64,000 nt of DNA from Alentia gelatinosa (Eukaryota; Annelida; Polychaeta; Phyllodocida; Polynoidae). Position numbers and translations under genes: made by a program. The DNA is taken from contig OX465580.1 in NCBI GenBank assembly GCA_950022655.1, forward strand, positions 45,754,028 to 45,818,027, written 5' to 3'. Positions 19,437 through 30,489 of the stretch are shown in pieces (the stretch's first letter is position 1; each line of letters begins with the position of its first letter). Under the pieces are notes generated by a model. That model saw only the letters and a list, made by a program, of their open reading frames with translations. It was not told the DNA's origin and did no database searches.

Positions 19437-20210
19437 TTAATCATCATCTTGAGATAGATTTAGGTGCATTTCATTACAAACATTGTCTAGAATAAAATGC
19501 ATATCTTCATTCTGACGGTGGGGTATCCCTAGCAAAATAGCATTTCTCTCTTTGTCTGTGAAGAAGCATCGTGTGTGCGGATGTCTTGGTACTGGACCTT
19601 TCATGTTAGCTACAGTAGCCTCAGCATATGTATGCGGTTTATTGGATGTATTTCCTCCAGGGGTAGACGGAGAACCATCAGTACCCTTCTAGGCGGAAAC
19701 GAGTAGGTCTAGTGTTGAGCGTGTTTCGTGTAGGTCTTTTTCCAGTTTCTGTATTTTTGTCAGCATTTCGTTGTGGATTTCTGTGTGTGCTTGGTCATGT
19801 TTTGTTTCGTTTGCCTTTACGCTAGCTGAGAGTGTGTCTATTTGTTTGGTGAGATCTGTTTTTGCAGAATCTATCTCGGTTTTTAGTTTATCACTCAGAG
19901 TGATTGTTATATTGTCCATTTTTGAGTTGAGCTGGGTTTGCATATTTATGATCAGCCGACTAAGATTGAGATTAGGGTTGTCTGAGTTTTTCTCAATTTG
20001 AGAGTTTACATCAAGGTTGTCTGAATCGGGTAATTCAATCGGATTGTCAAAATCCTCCGGTTTGTACCTTTTGTTTGTGTCTTGCGTTTTAATAAAGGTT
20101 ATTTCTTTAGACATTGTGCGCTCTCTCTTGCGCTGGCCCTTGCTACGAGTGTTGCCGGAGCTCGGTGGGGTAGACCCGGTGCTGGACCGCTTTGCCTTAC
20201 CTCGCCCCAT
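19437..20210 (-). pseudogene. LINE ORF1 first half: coiled coil and start of RRM
   Basis: From the ATG at 20210 comes a basic N-terminus (G-R-G-K-A-K-R-S and S-K-G-Q-R-K-R-E-R), likely nucleic-acid binding, then a long heptad-rich helix (about residues 60-165, with N-M-Q-T-Q-L-N-S-K-M-D-N-I) expected to form a multimeric coiled coil. A TAG at 19689 interrupts it; the same frame then continues through a proline/threonine linker to N-A-I-L-L-G-I-P-H-R-Q-N-E-D-M, the first strand and helix of an ORF1p-type RRM, and stops at about 19440. The second half of the RRM follows in a different frame from 19425. Thus one stop and one frameshift separate it from its NADAR half. Confidence 0.75.
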
Positions 20211-20337
20211 AGCGATGTGCACAGTGAAGAATGTTTCACAGAAATATCGAAAAACCACACTGACCTTGTTATATCCAGATACCTCAGTACTGTCTATGTG
20301 ACTTTACAGTGTACTTTCAGTCATTTCTAGGTCTGAA

Positions 20338-20819
20338 GGTCCGTTTGAGATCACATTAAATCCGATCTAGGGAGCAGCAGTGCGCAGCATGTCTTCACTT
20401 GCGAGAGGCCATTATTATTCCTGTTACTGATCGCCCACGCCGAGCAATCTTCCCATATTAATGATTGATTGCAAATGTTGAAATTATAGTGGTAGGACTG
20501 GGTTTGATAACTAAAGATAATCTGTTAATATTTCAAATAATAGAATGGTTGCAGAAGTACATTGCTGAGATGTATGGAGAAAACTACCCCATCGAGGAAC
20601 TAGAGCCTACTCACTCAAAAACCTTTTAACAAATTCCCTGTTGTCTGCAGAGTAGGAAAACGATAATATCTATGAGCCTGACACTCAACTGGATGCAGGG
20701 TGCCATCGACAGGTAACTTGAAATAATTCTAAATAATAACTAAAGGGAAGGTGGCAAAAACAGATAATATCTTTGTAAATATTTATGATATTTCTATTTT
20801 TTCATATTTCAGAGACATT
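20338..20819. other. Non-coding stretch between LINE and Crypton relic
   Basis: No gene is supported. Low-scoring frames with many stops cover the region. It may hold the N-terminal part of the Crypton-like relic in unrecognisable form. Confidence 0.4.
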
Positions 20820-21446
20820 TGCGTGACATGGATTAAAGTGAGAACATCCTTTGCTTTGACGTATTCCGCTTGTCACAAGAGGTACTCGCATCCAAGCGAA
20901 AGGAATTAAAAGAGGCAGGACTGGGAAACCGACCATAAGTGGCACAACATATCACAGAGACTGACGAGGAACTGTTCTGGTCAATGGGTTTGCTGGGTTA
21001 AAGTAGGCCGAAGTCACTCCAAAATACTATTCTTGTTTACTTCACGAAAGGTTTCAGGTGGCGCAGCTGCCATGAGGCAAAGCAGTGTGCCTATGATGAT
21101 GTTTGTATCTAGAGGAAAGTGCATGGAGTGGATCAAATAAGTCACTAAGACCAGGGTTGGAACGAAAGGCTCAGATCCAAGATAATTTCGGCCAATGATA
21201 TACGAAACAGGGGGTGCTGAACATTACCCTGTGAGGCTATTTCAAGTGTTTCAGAGCAAGCGAGCGGCAGCGAGTTGCGAACCAGAATTTGCGATGTACC
21301 TGACACTTAAACAAAACATGACAATATCAAATCCAATTTGCTACATCAACTGTCCTATGGGTGTTAATTACTTGGGTAAAGTAGTCTTTAAAATGGCAGC
21401 TGACGCTGGCCTAGTAGAGTGGTACGGTCAGAACCTACATGATTGA
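20820..21446 (+). pseudogene. Crypton-like tyrosine recombinase relic (DUF3504 type)
   Basis: The plus strand holds broken frames matching the DUF3504 domain, which derives from Crypton transposases and is found in host genes such as KIAA1958 and QRICH1. The first part, about 20860-21110, reads V-L-A-S-K-R-K-E-L-K-E-A-G-L-G-N-R-P, then I-T-E-T-D-E-E-L-F-W-S-M-G-L-L-G and L-V-Y-F-T-K-G-F. In another frame, 21195-21446 reads Y-E-T-G-G-A-E-H-Y-P-V-R-L-F, F-Q-S-K-R, then C-P-M-G-V-N-Y-L-G-K and M-A-A-D-A-G-L. Several stops and at least one frameshift are present. The catalytic Arg and Tyr of an active recombinase were not located, so this is a dead copy. Confidence 0.7.
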
Positions 21447-22018
21447 ATGTGCATCTTGTAGTGCTGGTAGCAGCCTCTTACTAGAGGACCTTCTGCCTCC
21501 AAGTCTATCGTTTGAGGCCCAAGTTCCGATAGTTCCTGGATAATCCTGTCAAGACGTTCTATGACAGCTGGAATGTTCCTGGGGGTACAAATCTGCAGTA
21601 ATGTTAACATCCATATGCATTATCACATTTCATCAGATTTGTCAAATAATGTAACTTTGTCTCCTTCACTAGCTATCACTGTCTATAAATCAACTTGAAC
21701 TGTTTTGTTGCACAAGGCGCCACCAGGTCTTTGAACCTGTCTGAATTCAAAACCAGGTAGCTCTAGGGTAAAATGCCAGAACACTGTTGCAATGATTATT
21801 TTGTCAAAGATGTTACCGGCCCCTTGGCCGTACACTGTGATTGACCAACCACCACCTGGACGAAGAAAACACCGAATCTGTATGTCTTAAAGACAAATGC
21901 TGGTAGGTATTGCAGTCCATTGTCTGTCTATTCTCAGAACTAAAGTCATAGTGCACAACACTCCGAAACCTAACTACTAAAATTAATTGGGGAAATCCTA
22001 ACGAGGTTCATGGAACAC
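21447..22018. other. Non-coding stretch
   Basis: No recognised gene. A 60-codon minus frame (21428-21610) is leucine- and glutamate-rich but has no family match that I can name. The segment ends at the T-rich 3' tail of the next LINE. Confidence 0.4.
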
Positions 22019-25000
22019 CTTTTTTTTGTTGTTTTTTTTGGATAATGTTTATTCTGGAGTTGAACTAGTAAGGACTGGAACGTCCTATTTTCGGTAGGCT
22101 CCAGGGCCATTTATGTTTGCCTTAATTGATCTATGAAGTATAATAATAATAACTATGTACATCTAGGAGATTTCTAGTTCACATTTAACAGATATTTATA
22201 ATATCATTTGTTTTCTAATATCGACATGTCAATGGTATATACAATGATATTCTTCATCAGTTTCTTAGATGTGGGTAGGGTATGGGTTGGAGTATCGTAT
22301 AGATTATCTCAATGTAGACCATTATGATAACTCGATTTTCAGTATTTTACTGTCTAGTATGTTAGTTGTCTGGCAAGTAGACGTGCTTTGTTTTCTTCCT
22401 TAAATAATTTATAGTTGTCTATTAATCTCATTTCAGTGGGAAGTATGTTCCATAGCTTTGCTGATTTGTATAATACGCTACGTCTGTAGGTCTCAGTTTT
22501 GAAGGCTTTCTGAGTTAGTGTTGGTGCAGTGTTTGTTCTAGTGTTGACTATACTTAGTGCACTTTTATATGCTTCTAGTCAACTTCGTTTGTAGGCTACG
22601 TTCAGTATATGCGATTCCCGTCTCTCTCTTAACAGGTTTATCCCGCTATTTCTGTGGATTAGGGCTGTATTAGTATATTGATTTACTTTTAGGCATACCT
22701 TCAGTGCTTTGTTTTGCATTTTTTGCAGTTTATCCAAAAGGGTGGGACTACAGTTATGTATGAATACGTCACCATACTCAAAGAAAGGTAGTATCTTTGC
22801 TTTATACACTTTTATCGCTTGCTGCTTGGTCAGGAATTTCCTAATAAGTGTAAGGAGATGCAGTTTGTATCCAGCTTTCTGTATTAGATTGTTTATATGT
22901 GCGTTAAAGTTAAGATTCTCATCCAATTTTACCCCCAGGTAGTTGAATGTTTTAACCATTTCCAGTTGTTCATTGTTCAGCATAACTTTTGGTATTTCTG
23001 CTTCCCTTAGTTTCTGGTGTGTACCAAAACGCATAAGTTTTGTCTTGCTGGTGTTGATAGTGAGCTTGTTGTTTGCGCACCATTTTGCTAGCCTATTTAG
23101 GTCTTCTTGTAGGGCCATGAAGGCTGTGTTTGGGTCTTTGTGTGCTGTGTAAAGAACAGCGTCGTCTGCGTATAATTTTATTCTACAATTTTCTATTTGG
23201 GAATCTATGTCGTTTATATAGATTAGGAACAGAAGAGGTCCTAATGTGGACCCTTGGGGTACTCCATGTGTAATGTCTTTGGTTGAGGAACATTTCTTAT
23301 TTGCTATCGTGTATTGTTTTCTATTACTTAAGTAGTTGTGTATCCACGCACATGTTGTTTCGTGAAGGCCATAGGTTACTAGTTTTTTGTTTAGTATGCT
23401 GTGATCTACCGTGTCGAAGGCCTTAGCGTAGTCTATGTATACTGCTAAAGTTATTTCTTTATTATCTATGTTTTCGAAGAGGTCATCAGTGTATTCAGAA
23501 ATAGTTCCTATAGTCGATCTTTTAGGTAGGAAGCCCCCTTGGTTTTTATTCAGCAGGTTATTTTCCAGTAGGTGTTCAAGGACATTTTGATGTATTAACT
23601 TTTCTAGGATCTTTCCTGGAAGTGGAAGTTCTGATATTGGTCGTTGGTCGGTAACTTTTAGGCTATTGGTTTTCTTTGGTATTGGTGTGATACGCCCTAC
23701 CTTCCAGACGTCTGGGAAAATACTAGTGTCTATTGTTAGTTGAAATATATATGTTAGTTGTTTGGTAAGCTTTTGGAATGCATCTTTTAGTATCCGAGTT
23801 GAGAGGAAGTCTATTGCTGAGGATTTATGAATGTTAATTTTGTTAATTAGTTGTTCTACTACTTTCTCTGTGATTTTTATTTTCTTTGCAATATTTTCTT
23901 CCGCTTCCCGAATGTTTTTCCACTCCTCATAGAAGTTTTGTGCGAGTTTCGGCCCTATTTGCGTGAAAAAATTGTTGATGTATTCAGCTGTTTCGTCACA
24001 CGGTATTCGCTCCTCAGTTTCTAGATTTTCAATTGTGATTTGTTTCGTTGTTACCTTGTCCGGAATTATTTGTTTTATTCTTTTCCAAAATTTATTTGGG
24101 TCTTCATGCATGTTACTTTGAATGTAGTCCTTTTTGGCATTTATTACACTTTGTTTACAGTTGTTTCTTGCTTGTTTGGCATATGTATAATCCTCTGGAT
24201 CGTTTGTTGTCAGGGCATGCTTCCATGCTCTGTCTTTTTAAATTATTTCCTCTATTTCCTCTGTTATCCAAGGACTCTCTTTACTCTTAAATTGTAGGTT
24301 TTTTAGGGGACACATGGTTTCTAGGGAACGCTTTATGTTTCCAGCTAATATATCCCAACATTCGCTAGGGTCCTCACATTGGTAGAACGGTGCCCAGTCG
24401 TACATACTTAGGTCTTGTTGGAAGTTACCTTTGTTGTAGTTCTTATACGATCTCCCTAGGATTTGTTTAAGTTCATATTCTTCTTTCTTCTTCTTTTTTG
24501 TGATGTATATGGCCCGATGGTCGCTGAGGCTATATGTTATTGTGCCGCTGTTTGTAACATGTGCTATGTTCGAGAAGGCTAAGTCAATAGTATTATCATA
24601 GCGTGTTGGAGTGTTGATGTGCTGTTGTAACCCAGTTGTGTTGACCAGATTTTTTAAGATTCTCATTTCATAAGAGTTTTCTTCCTTGTAGTTTATATTA
24701 AAATCCCCTAAGATGACATACTCATGCTTGTTATAGGATTCTCTTAATTTTTCAATAGTATCTATTAAATAATTTACTGCGTTTTGTGCACTATGGTCAG
24801 GTGGTCTATATACTATGCCTATGATGAGCTTCTTTTGGTTCGATGGTTCGAGCTTTAGCCATTTGCATTCAATATCTTCTGTACTTATATCAATATTTAG
24901 TTGGTCAAGTTCGCTAGTGGTATCGGTGATGTCATTCTTTACATAAGCTGCTATGCCTCCGCCAATTTTGGTTTCACCCTTTTCGTTTAGCCTGTGGGTA

Positions 25001-25110
25001 TACACTCTATGAGCATCTATCTACATCCACGAAGCTATGATTAGGTCACTTATTATAGCCGATTCGCGTGGTGCGAGATTCACGACATTAATAGTCCATA
25101 AACTAGCTAG
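22019..25110 (-). mobile_element. Second LINE, 5'-truncated, CR1-like
   Basis: Minus-strand LINE copy of about 3.1 kb. Its 3' end is marked by two A-runs on its own strand (T-runs at about 22020-22039), followed inward by a 3' UTR with AATAAA-like words and the ORF2 end. ORF2 runs from the endonuclease (about 25105) to about 22362. No ORF1 is present, which fits 5' truncation during insertion. Its RT differs clearly from that of the LINE at 14204-15894, so this is a separate family. Confidence 0.85.
22362..25105 (-). pseudogene. ORF2 of the second LINE: endonuclease and RT
   Basis: The frame 25005-24238 carries the endonuclease: G-G-G-I-A-A-Y-V-K, G-I-V-Y-R-P-P-D, I-L-G-D-F-N-I-N and S-L-S-D-H-R-A-I. 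Upstream to about 25105 an N-terminal strand is readable, but the E-T-W-L block with the catalytic Glu seems deleted and a TAG lies at about 25020. A TAA at 24238-24240 separates it from the rest in the same frame. The piece 24111-22579 (510 codons) is RT: D-Q-R-P-I-S-E-L-P, V-Y-I-D-Y-A-K-A-F-D, H-G-V-P-Q-G-S-T-L-G-P-L-L-F and L-Y-A-D-D-A-V-L. The C-terminus (K-L-W-N-I-L-P near 22450) follows in a shifted frame. With the missing Glu and two breaks, it is dead. Confidence 0.85.
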
Positions 25111-25143
25111 ACAACAAATTACCAACACTCACCTCAAAGTCCT

Positions 25144-25364
25144 GGGGCCCGTTTCTTAATCTAAGATCGTTCATGTAGACCCTTTTCTGTAAGCCATAGA
25201 AACCCAGAGACGATGTGGGCCAATTTTAATCAACACGCATGGACGACCTTATGGATGACTAATACTGTCTTAGCGAACAGACTTAGTTATTATCAAACGA
25301 TAACTCTTGTATAGGGTGTAGAATAGGGTCTTCATGTTCGATCCTAGAATATGAAACGGGCCCC
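25144..25364. mobile_element. Small MITE with GGGGCCCGTTTC terminal inverted repeats
   Basis: The ends are GGGGCCCGTTTCTTAATCTA (from 25144) and the inverted ATCCTAGAATATGAAACGGG-CCCC (ending 25364). The outer 12 bases match exactly and matching resumes at A-GATCG further in. Length is 221 bp with no coding capacity. A target duplication was not evident. Confidence 0.6.
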
Positions 25365-26554
25365 TGTATCCTAGAAGGTCATCAAACAATGAAACAGTAG
25401 AGCTGTCACTATCATAGGTAAAATATTCATGCCTTTATCTCCATTGTAGGGGAAGAGCTGTTCTATGTTTTTCCATGTCAAGTAACTTATAATCATTAAT
25501 AAATCCTTAGCTTACCAGTGTTGTCATTCCAATATGAAGGCACATTCCTAGTTATGGATGTTTATATATGAAAAATAGTTAATATTCAGCTGATACATGC
25601 ATTTACGCGATGGCATATATAGGAAAAAACTGGTTAGTTTCGTGAAGTGTATACAATCCCTCACAATATCCACGCCGCATGCAATTAGACTTAGACAATA
25701 ACGCTCAGGAAGTGTAACTTCAATCCTGTCTGTCCACACCAGCTTATTGACCGTACAGAACTGTGAGGAATCACATTCATCCGTAACTGACACTGAAACC
25801 GTCCATGCACAGACTTACTAGTAATGATTTTTTAATATCAATATACAGTTTTTCAATTTGAAACTGTAAACTTCTGTGGGGACTCATATTGATACTGCAT
25901 AGAAAAAATATGGGTGACTGTGGTAACTCTCACATCCCTGAAACAAAACATTCGATGTGGTTAGTCAAATTAAGTATAATTATTCTAAATCTGAAACTTT
26001 TTTTTATTTAATCAATTGTATTTGACATAGGCAGTTGTCGCTCTTCCACACAACCAGCGTGTATAGGTGAACAGATGAATTGTATGTATGATAATTACAA
26101 TGGAATTGATGTGATAAGGTGCCATTACAAAACAATTGCAGGTCGTGTCACCTGGGATCCCAGTACAGCAATACGTTTATTACATATAAATTCTCTAATT
26201 TTCACTAGTGATTCCTGTTGAAACGCTTTGCTAGACTTACTCAAGAAAATTGTCTGAGAGGTTTTAGAAAAGGTTTTCCACAATGATATGCCCACATGTA
26301 AAAATGATTTAAAAGAATGTTTCCCATTGTGGCCGGGGTAGTGCTATGTCGTCTATTTTTGCGGAACAAGTAAATCAACCCTCATGGTGCGTTTTCTTCC
26401 TTAGAGCTCATTAATCTGTGCTCCCCAGGTATCACTATGGCACACCTTTCCTTTGATATACTGTTACTGATATGTCGACCCTCTTCAGACGCTCCCTTGC
26501 TTAATTACGCTACTCTTATACTCTTATGAATACAGCTTCTGTATCCTTGATGTA
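25365..26554. other. Non-coding stretch
   Basis: About 1.2 kb of AT-rich sequence without a recognisable gene. A minus frame of 81 codons (25548-25793) has no family signature. Nothing repeated was seen. Confidence 0.5.
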
Positions 26555-26825
26555 CTACTGTCCAGAAGGAAGGAGCAGTGGTCTGCCAAGGGAATGATGC
26601 ATGTTCTTTCGATTTTGATTGCAGTAAACGTATCGATTTTTTTCAATTTTCCTTAACACCGTGAACTTATATTTCATTTTCACTATTAGAAGCTCAGAAT
26701 GCTTTTGATAACTTAGTGTGCTATCCATAAAGGCCCCTAAATAGTTCATTTCAGAACCTACGGATATTTCTTCCTTTCCTACAAATAACTTCCCCTTTTT
26801 TGACGTACTCGACTTGTATGTAGAC

Positions 26826-27000
26826 ACATGCTCGCTGGCTAAGTGGTAGGGGTGCTCGCCTCGAGCATGGGAGATCATACCAAAGATTTACACAAAAATG
26901 ATACCCACTGCCCATTCTGCTTAACACCCGCCATTAGAATGAGAAGTAGGGGGCTAGGGCCTGAGTGGACAGCCGTATACCCGAATTTGGTGATTGTGTA
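26826..27000 (+). mobile_element. tRNA-derived SINE fragment inside the third LINE
   Basis: The plus strand has an A-box-like TGGCTAAGTGG (26836-26846) followed by GGGTGCTCGCCTCGAGCATG, as in a tRNA head, but the B box is missing. The body that follows (TACCAAAGATT, then CTGCTTAACACCCGCCATTA and GTGGACAGCCGTATACC) resembles in layout the conserved central part of V-type SINEs reported from molluscs and other invertebrates. That match is from memory and approximate. Confidence 0.45.
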
Positions 27001-27764
27001 TATATTCCCTTGATAAAAATTGCTTGAAAATAAATTTTAAATGATAGACTGCGCTCGTTTTCTTTATATTGATAGTTAGTCTATTCAAAGTATACCAGTT
27101 AATCAATTTATCTACGATTTCCTGCATTTCCATCTCTGCGATCATATGACCAGGATTCCTTGTCAGAACCACTAAGTCATCAGCATACATTAAAGACTGG
27201 CATTTAGACAATTCACAGGATGGATTAGATTGTTTTTCACCATACAATGTATAACATTTTCGGCCCTTCAAATATGAATGGAACCATCTTATCAGAATCG
27301 GGCCCACACCAGCTTCGGCCATCTTGAACAACAAGATATCTTTACCAATGCAGTCAAAAGCTTATGTCTACATAGGTGGCTATTGTAATTTTATCCTTGT
27401 TATTAGCTTCTAATAGATACTGAGTCAAAAAAATGACTACCATCACCAAGCTATGGACTGAATAATGATAATAATCGGAATTATTCCTAACAATATAAAA
27501 ATCAATTTACCAAGTTGATCAATATTTATCCATGTTGAATTTAATGTGAATTATAAAGGTTATGAATTTCACTATAAATACGTTTTAATCTCTCGGTAGA
27601 GAATGGCTCATTTACTACCTTAGTAAGAAGGACTCAAAAAATGTTAACCTTGATAAAGGGAATCCAAATCCCGATCGGTTCAATTAAATGCCTGCAAAAA
27701 TTATTCGGCTGTCTTGTAGGTCTACTGTCACCTCACCACATAAAAATATACTGATTCAGTTTGA

Positions 27765-27776
27765 CCCCCCCCCCCC

Positions 27777-27832
<56 letters not shown>
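27765..27832. repeat. Poly-C run and (AC)n microsatellite
   Basis: Thirteen C (27765-27777) followed by about 26 AC units (27779-27832). The repeat sits inside LINE coding sequence and makes the run of C-V residues in the minus frame there, so it expanded after the LINE had died. Confidence 0.95.
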
Positions 27833-27834
<2 letters not shown>

Positions 27835-28369
27835 CTTATTTTCCGAAACCTGTATTGGTGGTCATTAAAATAGCCGCTCCTTTCAAGAAAATCATAAATC
27901 TGACTAAGTAAAATCTTTTCCAGGACCTTCCCCAGTATAGGCAATACACATACTGGTCGCCGGTTACCCATGGTCTGCAGATCACATTGCCTTGGCAGGG
28001 GTGCTATCCTGCCATTCTTCCAAAATTGGGGGAAGCTGCTGCTCTCGATCAGGTTGCACAATAACCTTGTAAAGGGCTCCAGGGAATCTATCAATAAACC
28101 CTTAAGTTAATTAAATTCAGATGCTCTATACCGGAAGATTTGTAGGTCTTAATCATATTCAAAATTTTTAATTGATTTTCTTTATCAATCTTGTCAATGT
28201 TTATCTCAAAGCCATCAGTATATTCCCGGATGACACCCGGCAGCATGCAAGAGAAAGACAATTCATTGTTTGAAATTTGCCTTTCTGAAACAAGTATTGC
28301 TCTGTTCTCCTTGAGATAATATGAGAAATTGTGGTTATTGAGCCCGTACGGGTGACCATTCGAGGTCAT

Positions 28370-29599
28370 TTAAACAGACACAGTCCGGACTCAGTCACTA
28401 CATTTTTTTATTATACCGCCTACAAAATCAATCGATAACTCAACGTCTCACTCGCCGGGATTCTCCATGTAACTTAGGTAATGTTATACTGCGCTGCTCC
28501 GGTTTATTCTTTTGCAAAAGGTTGCTCGAGCGCTGCAGTGTGAAGCCGGCTGCTCTCCAAGCACATGCTCTGTTAAACACCTGCTTACATCGATTAGCAG
28601 AGTAGCTATTAGCCAGCACACAGACGTCAACAAACTAGCAGTTGTCAACGTCATCTTGCCTTGGTTACTGAGTTCCAGCGGTGTTATCTTTTGACTCGAC
28701 TCAAGCTTTGTAAGTGTTGTTACAGAACCCCCATAAAGATTAGAAGTGTGTAATGGCCAAATATCTAACGTGGGGCGTTCATGTGATACCGTTTTGATAG
28801 CTTAAATATGCGAAACCAATTGATAATAAGTCAACTCGCCGACTGACACACACTACTCTGGTTCATCGCTCTGTAAAATGCTCAAGCAATGTGCAACGCC
28901 GACTGGCAGGAGCGCCCCACGGACAACAGCGAGTGTATAACTTTTTACCAATTTCTTTTGCATATTTAAGCTATCTAAACAGTATTCCCACTTGTGACAG
29001 GAACTTTGTAAGACCTCGCTGAACTCACGTATAGGAGAGAACCACAATTTTCCTTTTTCTCACAACGCATGCTGGTCTCGCAGGCAACGCAAGAAATTTC
29101 ATTAGTGAGACGAACGCGGATCACGGCGGGCACAAACATTATTTATACTACACTAGTAGCAGCAGATGTTATTTCAAAGATATTCGCTCACAGGTATATA
29201 GTAATAGACTTTTATAATTCCCTGCTTATAGAGTTTTTGCATATATTTCTTCTCATCATTTCTCACAGAAATAATTCCTCGCCCAAGAGAACTCTCACCA
29301 TCAACAAAGAAGGTAACAAAAAACACAAATTCCGTGCCCATATCTATGCTAATTGGACCAGGACTGCACTGTCTAAATCTGGCACGGAACAGGCAGTGAA
29401 TGACTATAAACGGGCCTCACAGCTCAACGACAGCACGCCTAGCTTGAAAGTCCTGACGCTGCTGGCATAAAGTATTTGTTTCTTGACGTGCATTATTGGT
29501 GGAGCTGAAATGGATAATCCCTCTATAATCTATTACAGCCATTCCAGTCCGTAATCCAGTGGCGGCAAGAAGCCTCGGTTTCCGGAAACGTGGCTGATA
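28370..29599. other. Non-coding stretch, one unexplained ORF
   Basis: No gene family was recognised. The longest frame is 29069-29470 (+, 133 codons), with an internal hydrophobic helix-like stretch (L-L-I-E-F-L-H-I-F-L-L-I-I) and a polar C-terminal half. It has no upstream signals and lies between LINE fragments, so I would not call it a gene. Confidence 0.45.
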
Positions 29600-30050
29600 A
29601 AAAATCATTAAGTACGATTTAAAGAGGACCCAAATGAGCTACATGAGCATGAGAAAATTACCAAAAATAAACTATGGAAGGAAGCTAAAATAACGAACAA
29701 CCAAAACGACTGGTTAGCAAATTAAGGTAGAAACTCAACGAAAGCAAAAAGAACTACGTACAGCAAAACATTTAGCAGGACAAAAATTAATTCTTGGAAA
29801 AGATGGAACTATTATTTCCCAAGGCCGAGAAAAACAACTAGTGAATCTCGATGACAAATCAGAAACACCTGAACACGCAACGGCAGATTATATCAACAAC
29901 TATTTTGCTAGAATCCTAAAAAAAGCTCGCAGAAGAGAGGAGGACGGCAATGTGGTTACTCAAGCCGTCATGCTAGATATCGAGATCACGATCGATAATG
30001 TGGACATCACATCTGACGCTGTTATAAATATCGATACGAATAAATAATTA
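29600..30050 (+). pseudogene. LINE ORF2 linker fragment, plus strand
   Basis: A plus frame running to the stop at 30047 reads E-L-R-T-A-K-H-L-A-G-Q-K-L-I-L-G, then G-T-I-I-S-Q-G and A-T-A-D-Y-I-N-N-Y-F-A. This is the connector between endonuclease and RT in CR1-like LINEs (compare E-Y-I-N-N-F-F-T in the LINE at 22579-24111). An upstream part around 29620-29720 reads K-N-K-L-W-K-E-A in another frame. No RT core follows. Confidence 0.6.
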
Positions 30051-30059
30051 GCCTCATAA

Positions 30060-30145
30060 CTTTGACTTAATTTCACCGGAACATAGTTTCCCTCTATTCC
30101 CAAATCGTCTGCATACAATTTAAGGTCACACATTGTCAGCTTCTG
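30060..30145 (-). pseudogene. Short RT scrap with Y-A-D-D motif, minus strand
   Basis: The minus frame reads C-D-L-K-L-Y-A-D-D-L-G-I, the active-site turn of a LINE RT. Only about 30 codons are recognisable. It lies head-to-head against the plus-strand fragment at 29600-30050, so the locus is rearranged. Confidence 0.5.
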
Positions 30146-30489
30146 TTTAATGTTTGAGGTATGGTATGGCGAGTGCGAGTGTAGAATGTGCCTGATCATC
30201 CCAGGGTGTCCAGGGGTTTTGCGGATCAGGGCTTTACCCCCTGGGCGAGGTTGTAGGCCAGGTTAGCCTGGTCTACTGGTCAAATGATGTTGAGCTGACC
30301 ACTGACTTGACCTTGATGCGGCCGGCGGCCTCATAATGGTTGCGTATCAGCCTGAGGTCAGCTTTACAGAGGCGAAGAAATGGCCTATAGGCTTACCCGC
30401 AATATGGTGTCCCACCAGCTTTGCATTCCCGTCCTCTACATTTTAGTCCAGGCAGGGCGTGTCTGTGTCGGCATGTCTCTGGGATGTTA

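Larger units (their letters stand above)
13970..20337 (-). mobile_element. LINE with ORF1-NADAR, SGNH ORF and endonuclease-RT
   Basis: Minus-strand non-LTR retrotransposon of about 6.3 kb, ending in a 23-base poly-A on its own strand (poly-T at 13970-13992). The order is coiled-coil ORF1 (20210-19437), RRM/CTD and NADAR (19425-18170), SGNH hydrolase (18177-17542), APE endonuclease (17106-16327), linker and RT (16394-14204). The RT and SGNH features fit the CR1/L2 group in the broad sense. The 5' end is set only approximately, near 20337. The copy is broken by a stop at 19689 and by several frameshifts, one at a run of ten or more G (about 16347), so it is dead or poorly sequenced. Confidence 0.85.
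26555..28369 (-). pseudogene. Third LINE, RT fragments on the minus strand
   Basis: Broken ORF2 pieces in order on the minus strand. The piece 28369-28091 holds the linker before RT (I-D-K-I-D-K-E-N-Q-L-K-I-L-N). The piece 28094-27777 has W-K-N-G-R-I-A-P-L-P, N-R-R-P-V-C-V-L-P-I-L-G-K-V-L-E-K and F-N-D-H-Q-Y-R-F-R-K, then runs into an AC/GT microsatellite. The piece 27334-26954 has H-S-Y-L-K-G-R-K and the catalytic M-Y-A-D-D-L-V-V-L (about 27165-27195), with the usual G-V-P-Q-G-S block deleted. The piece 26820-26555 has M-N-Y-L-G-A-F-M-D. A SINE-like segment (26826-27000) interrupts the last two. It cannot be active. Confidence 0.8.

Noticed and set aside
27779..27832. Threonine-histidine and cysteine-valine repeat proteins
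   Set aside because: They are translations of the AC/GT microsatellite.
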